Below, in pieces: positions 4,809 through 7,490 of a stretch of DNA of 7,490 nucleotides. Numbering within the stretch: the first letter of the stretch is position 1; every line of letters starts with the position of its first letter. The position numbers were made by a program, and so were the translations under genes. Origin of the DNA: JANLSO01 sp031362405. GTDB taxonomy: Bacteria; Actinomycetota; Thermoleophilia; Miltoncostaeales; Miltoncostaeaceae. The notes beneath the pieces were generated by a model, which did not search any database, had not been told where the DNA came from, and saw only the letters and a program-made list of their open reading frames with translations. Where the stretch lies: assembly GCA_031362405.1 (NCBI GenBank), contig JANLSO010000175.1, positions 1-7,490 on the forward strand. The letters run 5' to 3'.

Positions 4809-6138
4809 GGTTCCCGCCGCCCGGTTTCGGGCGGCATGGGTCGTCCCGGTCGCATCGCCGCCACTGGCCGATGCGACCGTCGTCGTACAGGGGGGTCGTA
4901 TCGCCGATCTCGGCCCGACGGCACAGATCGCCGAGCGATGGCCACTCGCACCCGAGGCCGATCTCGGTGACACCATCCTGGCGCCGGGTTTCGTCGATGC
5001 CCACTGCCATCTCGAGTGGAGCCTCTTCGACGGCTTGGTGAACGGCGCGGGTTTCGGAACGTGGTTGGGGGCGTTCATGCGGCTGCGGCCGCGCATGGAG
5101 GGCCTTCATGGCATTGCCGCGCGCTTCGGGGCGCTGGTGGCCGCCGAGGCGGGTACGACGACGGTTGCCGACAGCGGCCCGACCGGCGAGGGTGTGGCGG
5201 CGCTGAGCGCGACGGGTCTCGCCGGCAAGGTCCACCTGGAGGCCTTCGGGCGGTATGTCGGCTCCCGCGCGACGCAGTACGCCACCGAGATCCGCGGGCG
5301 CGTGGAGGGTCTCGACGCGGATGCCTCGTCGATCGTGGATGTCGGCCTCTCGCCGCATGCCCCGTACACCGTCGGCCCGGAGCTCTGGGCGGCTCTCGCG
5401 GCCGATTCCGGTCTCGCGCGGCGTCCATGGGCGACACATCTCGCCGAATCTGCGGATGAGCACCGGCTGTTGAGCGATGGCGCCGGCCCACTGGCCGAGC
5501 TTTTCGCGGCTGCGGGTCTGACGCCTGGTCGGTGGGCCGGGCCCGACGACGACCGACCAATCGCCCGGGTTGCGGCGGCGGGCGGTCTGCGCCCCGGCCT
5601 TGTCGCCGCGCACTGCGTGAAGCTTGGCGTCGGAGACGCCGTGCGGTTGGCGACCGCGAGCGTCGCGGTGGCCCACTGCCCGATCTCGAATGAGCGCCTC
5701 AATTGCGGACGCATGCCCCTCGAGCTCCTTCGCCGCGCCGGGGTCACCGTCGCATTGGGCACCGATAGCCCGGCGAGCGCCGGGTCGTACGACCTGCGCG
5801 CCGAGGCCCGCGCGTGCCGTGAAGCTCACGCCGCCGCTGGCGTCTTGCTGACGGCGCGTGAGGCGGTCCGGATGATCACTCTCGACGGTGCCCGTGCGCT
5901 CGGCCTCGACCACGAGACGGGCAGCCTGACCCTCGGCCGTCGCGCCGATATGGTCGCCCTCACACCGAATCCGAACATCGTCCGTGACGATCTGTTCGCG
6001 ATGCTGCTCGACGCCGGCTCACGGGTCACGCATTCGTGGGTCGCTGGTGCCCCGATCGTCTGCAGCGGACGCGCCACCACCATCGACCGCGCTCGCGTGT
6101 TCGCGCAGGCCGCCGGGGCCCGCGCGAACCTGTGTTAA
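4738..6138 (+). CDS. Amidohydrolase/deaminase, ATZ/TRZ (COG0402-like) group
   Basis: A metal-dependent hydrolase of the cytosine deaminase/chlorohydrolase group. Numbered from the GTG at 4738 (466 residues): metal-binding HCH at 89-91 after APGFVDA; PHAPY with H207; THLAES with H234 and E237; AHC with H292; HCPISNERL around 314-321; and GTDSPAS with D343. These are the ligands and acid expected in a deaminase of this group, so it should be active. Because mqnC is in the same window, a 6-amino-6-deoxyfutalosine deaminase is an attractive guess; known enzymes of that activity in actinobacteria belong to this group, but substrate cannot be read here. The start is uncertain: the conserved fold begins near 4822 (RFRAAWVVPV), but no ATG, GTG or TTG lies between the tatA stop and the HCH motif. 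In-frame starts are GTG 4738, TTG 4687 and GTG 4666, all inside tatA and without a ribosome site. Confidence 0.85.
   Translation: MATTSPSRRRPRAAPPHATTRTPEVPAARFRAAWVVPVASPPLADATVVVQGGRIADLGPTAQIAERWPLAPEADLGDTILAPGFVDAHCHLEWSLFDGLVNGAGFGTWLGAFMRLRPRMEGLHGIAARFGALVAAEAGTTTVADSGPTGEGVAALSATGLAGKVHLEAFGRYVGSRATQYATEIRGRVEGLDADASSIVDVGLSPHAPYTVGPELWAALAADSGLARRPWATHLAESADEHRLLSDGAGPLAELFAAAGLTPGRWAGPDDDRPIARVAAAGGLRPGLVAAHCVKLGVGDAVRLATASVAVAHCPISNERLNCGRMPLELLRRAGVTVALGTDSPASAGSYDLRAEARACREAHAAAGVLLTAREAVRMITLDGARALGLDHETGSLTLGRRADMVALTPNPNIVRDDLFAMLLDAGSRVTHSWVAGAPIVCSGRATTIDRARVFAQAAGARANLC
4816..4835 (+). terminator. GC-rich 8-bp hairpin after tatA
   Basis: GCCGCCCG-GTTT-CGGGCGGC is a perfect 8-bp stem with a 4-nt loop, beginning eight bases after the tatA stop. 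No T run follows, so it is not a textbook intrinsic terminator. It lies at the point where the conserved part of the amidohydrolase begins, so it could also hide or shape that gene's translation start. Confidence 0.5.
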
Positions 6139-6141
6139 CTT
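6136..6141 (+). promoter_or_regulatory. Leaderless-type -10 element for the TPR gene
   Basis: TAACTT (TANNNT) ends seven bases before the GTG at 6149. Its first three bases are also the TAA stop of the amidohydrolase. No Shine-Dalgarno sequence lies before the GTG, which supports independent leaderless expression. No convincing -35 is seen. Confidence 0.5.
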
Positions 6142-6148
6142 CCCCGCC

Positions 6149-6715
6149 GTGCTGCTCGACCAGAAGCGAACCAAGCGCATCGTGCAGATCGTTTCGGTGT
6201 TCGCCGCGATTGCCTTCGCCGGCGGCGGCGTGCTCGCGATCGTGTTTATCTTTTTCGGCGGTGGCGGGTCGCCGTCGAGCGGCGCCGGCCAGCTCGTCAA
6301 AGATGCCAAGGTCCTGGTCGACAAGAACCCGCGCGACGCCGACGCGTGGGCTCAACTGGCGGGGGCGTACGACACCGACCAGCAGCCCGGCCTGGCCGTC
6401 GAGGCCGCCAACCGAGCCGTCAAACTCGAGCCCAACGACTTCTCTCGCGTGCAGCAACTCGTGGGTCTGCAGCAACGTGCGGGTCTCACGGGGGAACCCG
6501 TCGCTGCCCTTCAGGCGTACACCAAGCGCAAGCCCAAAGACCCCGACGGGTTCTTGCTACTCGGCCGCTTTTCGAGCGACGCCGGCAAGACCGTCCTTGC
6601 GCGTTTCGCCTACGAGACTTTCCTGCGACTCGACCCCCAGAACCGAAATGCGCCGGTGGTCAAGGAACAGCTGAAGCAGCTTCAATCTGGCACCACGGTC
6701 GCGCCCACGCCATAG
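6149..6715 (+). CDS. Membrane-anchored TPR-repeat protein
   Basis: A 188-residue protein with a short basic N-terminus (LLDQKRTKR), one membrane helix at about 11-36 and a Gly/Ser linker at 37-47. This is followed by helical repeats resembling tetratricopeptide repeats: about 62-95 (DADAWAQLAGAY ... AVKLEP), 97-128, and 131-163 (DPDGFLLLGRF ... FLRLDPQN). The basic N-terminus suggests N-in topology, with the repeats outside the cytoplasm (positive-inside rule). TPR domains are protein-binding scaffolds; the partner is unknown, and no linked secretion, cytochrome-maturation or cell-division gene settles it. The GTG start is chosen because it begins just before the membrane helix and has TAACTT seven bases upstream; the open frame extends to 5984, but that part overlaps the amidohydrolase. 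It begins 10 bp after the amidohydrolase stop and is followed by a strong hairpin. Confidence 0.85.
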   Translation: MLLDQKRTKRIVQIVSVFAAIAFAGGGVLAIVFIFFGGGGSPSSGAGQLVKDAKVLVDKNPRDADAWAQLAGAYDTDQQPGLAVEAANRAVKLEPNDFSRVQQLVGLQQRAGLTGEPVAALQAYTKRKPKDPDGFLLLGRFSSDAGKTVLARFAYETFLRLDPQNRNAPVVKEQLKQLQSGTTVAPTP

Positions 6716-6724
6716 AGCCATGAC

Positions 6725-6750
6725 CCAGACCGCCCCGGCGGGGGGTCTGG
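6725..6750 (+). terminator. Strong hairpin after the TPR gene
   Basis: CCAGACC at 6725-6731 pairs with GGTCTGG at 6744-6750, and after one G/G mismatch CCC (6733-6735) pairs with GGG (6740-6742), leaving a 4-nt loop. It begins 9 bp after the TPR stop and probably ends that transcript, though no T run follows. It abuts the tRNA promoter. Confidence 0.6.
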
Positions 6751-6756
6751 TAGCCT
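6751..6756 (+). promoter_or_regulatory. Candidate -10 element for tRNA-Lys
   Basis: TAGCCT (TANNNT) ends eight bases before the mature 5' end of the tRNA, so the transcript would start at or very near the mature end. The -35 region falls within the preceding hairpin and has no clear consensus. Confidence 0.45.
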
Positions 6757-6764
6757 CCAACCGC

Positions 6765-6837
6765 GGGCCGTTAGCTTAGTTGGTAGAGCAGGGGACTCTT
6801 AATCCCAAGGTCGTAGGTTCGAATCCTACACGGCCCA
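6765..6837 (+). tRNA. tRNA-Lys (anticodon CTT)
   Basis: A complete 73-nt cloverleaf. The acceptor stem GGGCCGT (6765-6771) pairs with ACGGCCC (6830-6836), with discriminator A at 6837. The D arm is GCTT...GAGC with the usual TTGGTAG loop. The anticodon stem holds loop CTCTTAA at 6796-6802 with anticodon CTT at 6798-6800, which reads AAG (lysine). The T arm is GTAGG-TTCGAAT-CCTAC. The 27-43 pair is a G/A mismatch; otherwise the stems are intact. CCA is not encoded: TTC follows the discriminator. An integrase gene 105 bp downstream, reading away from the tRNA, suggests that the 3' end of this tRNA is an integration site. Confidence 0.97.
6818..6837 (+). other. Putative attachment site (att) at the tRNA-Lys 3' end
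   Basis: Tyrosine integrases commonly recombine within the T arm and acceptor 3' half of a tRNA gene and leave a copy of that segment at both ends of the element. An integrase directly follows this tRNA, so bases around 6818-6837 are the likely core. The second copy is not in the window and must lie to the right. The exact limits are a guess. Confidence 0.4.
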
Positions 6838-6847
6838 TTCATCACAT

Positions 6848-6914
6848 CCCTTTCTGTAAGGGCGATCACAGCTTCTCCCTTCGTTCTGGATGGCCACCCG
6901 ATGTTGCCGGGTGG
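6848..6914. other. Two short hairpins between tRNA-Lys and the integrase
   Basis: CCCTT-TCTGT-AAGGG at 6848-6862 is a 5-bp stem that may end the tRNA transcript. CCACCCG-ATGTTGC-CGGGTGG at 6894-6914 is a perfect 7-bp stem with a 7-nt loop. The second abuts and slightly overlaps the TGGGAAC sites. No gene is evident in 6838-6941. Confidence 0.4.
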
Positions 6915-6942
6915 GAACAAAAGTGGGAACATCACGTTCCCA
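6912..6942 (+). promoter_or_regulatory. Three TGGGAAC sites, 12-bp phased, at the integrase start
   Basis: TGGGAAC occurs at 6912-6918 and 6924-6930, and its reverse complement GTTCCCA at 6936-6942. The starts are exactly 12 bp apart. The last two form a perfect 7-bp palindrome with a 5-bp spacer, and the third site reaches the A of the integrase ATG. Possible roles are integrase or excisionase arm-type binding sites beside attachment DNA, or an operator for the integrase gene. Confidence 0.55.
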
Positions 6943-7490
6943 TGGCGGCCCCTTTCGAGCGCACCTCGACCCCCGGCGTGTACAAACGCGGGAGCCGCTA
7001 CGTGGTCACATACAGCGACCCGTCGGGCCGCCGCCGCAAACGCTCTGCCGCCACGCTCGGCGAGGCCCGCCTGCTGAAAAGCTCGCTCGCCGCCGACATG
7101 GCGCGAGGCGAATTTCGGGAGTCGTCGAAGGTCCGTCTCGACGAGTACGCCCACGAGTGGGTGCAGACCTACGAGGGCCGCACGAGCCGCGGCATCCGCC
7201 CCGAGACGATCGCCGAGTACGGGCGCGACCTCGAGTTGCACGTCCTGCCCGAGATCGGCCGTCGACGCCTGTCGGAGATCGAGCAGCGTGACCTCAAGAG
7301 CTTGGCCCGTCATCTCGGCGGCAAAGGCCTCGCGCCGTCGACCGTGCGGATCGTGATGGCTCCACTGCGCGCCCTTTTCGCGACGGCGGTGGAGGAGGGG
7401 CTTCTTCGTACAAATCCGGCAACGGGGCTGCGCATTGGCGCGGGTACCCGCCGGGCCGATGCGGCCGCGAAGCGCCGCGCGCTCGACGTG
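6942..7490 (+). CDS. Tyrosine recombinase (phage-type integrase), N-terminal part
   Basis: The first 183 residues of a site-specific recombinase that runs off the right edge. Residues 11-56 (GVYKRGSRYVVTYSDPSGRR then a helix to MARGEF) look like the arm-type DNA-binding domain of phage/ICE integrases. Residues 65-163 (RLDEYAHEW, TIAEYGRDLELHVLPEIGRR, STVRIVMAPLRALFATAVEEGLL, NPA) are the SAM-like core-binding domain, in the usual order. The catalytic domain with its R-H-R-Y residues lies beyond the window, so activity cannot be judged. The ATG at 6942 has no Shine-Dalgarno site before it, which is odd; the upstream bases are occupied by TGGGAAC repeats. It follows tRNA-Lys and reads away from it, placing the mobile element to the right. 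Base composition resembles the rest of the window. Confidence 0.93.
   Translation, partial: MAAPFERTSTPGVYKRGSRYVVTYSDPSGRRRKRSAATLGEARLLKSSLAADMARGEFRESSKVRLDEYAHEWVQTYEGRTSRGIRPETIAEYGRDLELHVLPEIGRRRLSEIEQRDLKSLARHLGGKGLAPSTVRIVMAPLRALFATAVEEGLLRTNPATGLRIGAGTRRADAAAKRRALDV

Noticed and set aside
4732..5913. Long minus-strand open frame of 393 codons opposite the amidohydrolase
   Set aside because: It is Arg/Gly/Pro-rich, has no recognisable domain and is exactly antisense to a gene with conserved catalytic motifs. GC-rich third positions create such shadow frames.
6771..7313. Minus-strand open frame of 180 codons covering the tRNA and integrase start
   Set aside because: Its C-terminal end is the antisense of tRNA-Lys (a familiar false ORF ending RTYDLGIKSPLLYQLS), and the rest is antisense to the integrase.
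1..7490. CRISPR arrays, insertion sequences, toxin-antitoxin or defence genes
   Set aside because: I saw no regularly spaced direct repeats beyond the short TGGGAAC set, no transposase, and no pairs of small genes with toxin or antitoxin features. Any such cargo would lie beyond the right edge.

Overview
The window is GC-rich bacterial chromosome, about two-thirds G+C by eye, packed with short-spaced genes. Several things point to an Actinomycetota member, perhaps near the Acidimicrobiia (inference). The dCTP deaminase is of the Mycobacterium type. There is a zinc-ribbon hypothetical protein of a kind I associate with actinobacteria. GTG starts are frequent, and several genes have a TANNNT (-10-like) hexamer only 6-7 nt before the start codon, as in leaderless transcripts. 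The futalosine route to menaquinone is represented.

Layout. 1-187: 3' end of mqnC (+), cut by the left edge. 188-331: a gene-free stretch with a strong 23-bp imperfect inverted repeat, interleaved with a second, 11-bp one. 332-3482: a minus-strand block in transcription order lipA (lipoyl synthase, with an unusual N-terminal extension), a zinc-ribbon conserved hypothetical, a single-domain rhodanese, and an MFS transporter that overlaps the rhodanese gene by 4 bp. 3530-4096: dcd (+), divergent from lipA across 47 bp, with facing leaderless-type promoters. 4093-4539: a small four-helix membrane protein (-) whose stop codon overlaps that of dcd. 4608-4808: tatA (+). 4738-6138: a metal-dependent amidohydrolase of the ATZ/TRZ deaminase group, with no ordinary start codon where one is expected. 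6149-6715: a membrane-anchored TPR protein. 6765-6837: tRNA-Lys(CTT). 6942-7490: a tyrosine-type integrase reading off the right edge.

How it fits together. Most of the window is housekeeping: menaquinone (mqnC, possibly the amidohydrolase as an aminofutalosine deaminase), lipoate (lipA), dUMP/dTTP supply (dcd) and Tat export (tatA). The only clear sign of mobile DNA is the tRNA-Lys/integrase junction at the right, which looks like the left end of an integrated element whose body lies outside the window. I found no convincing new multi-gene system inside the window. The items most worth checking are the 195-324 inverted-repeat element, the TGGGAAC sites in front of the integrase, the missing start of the amidohydrolase, and the lipA N-terminal extension.
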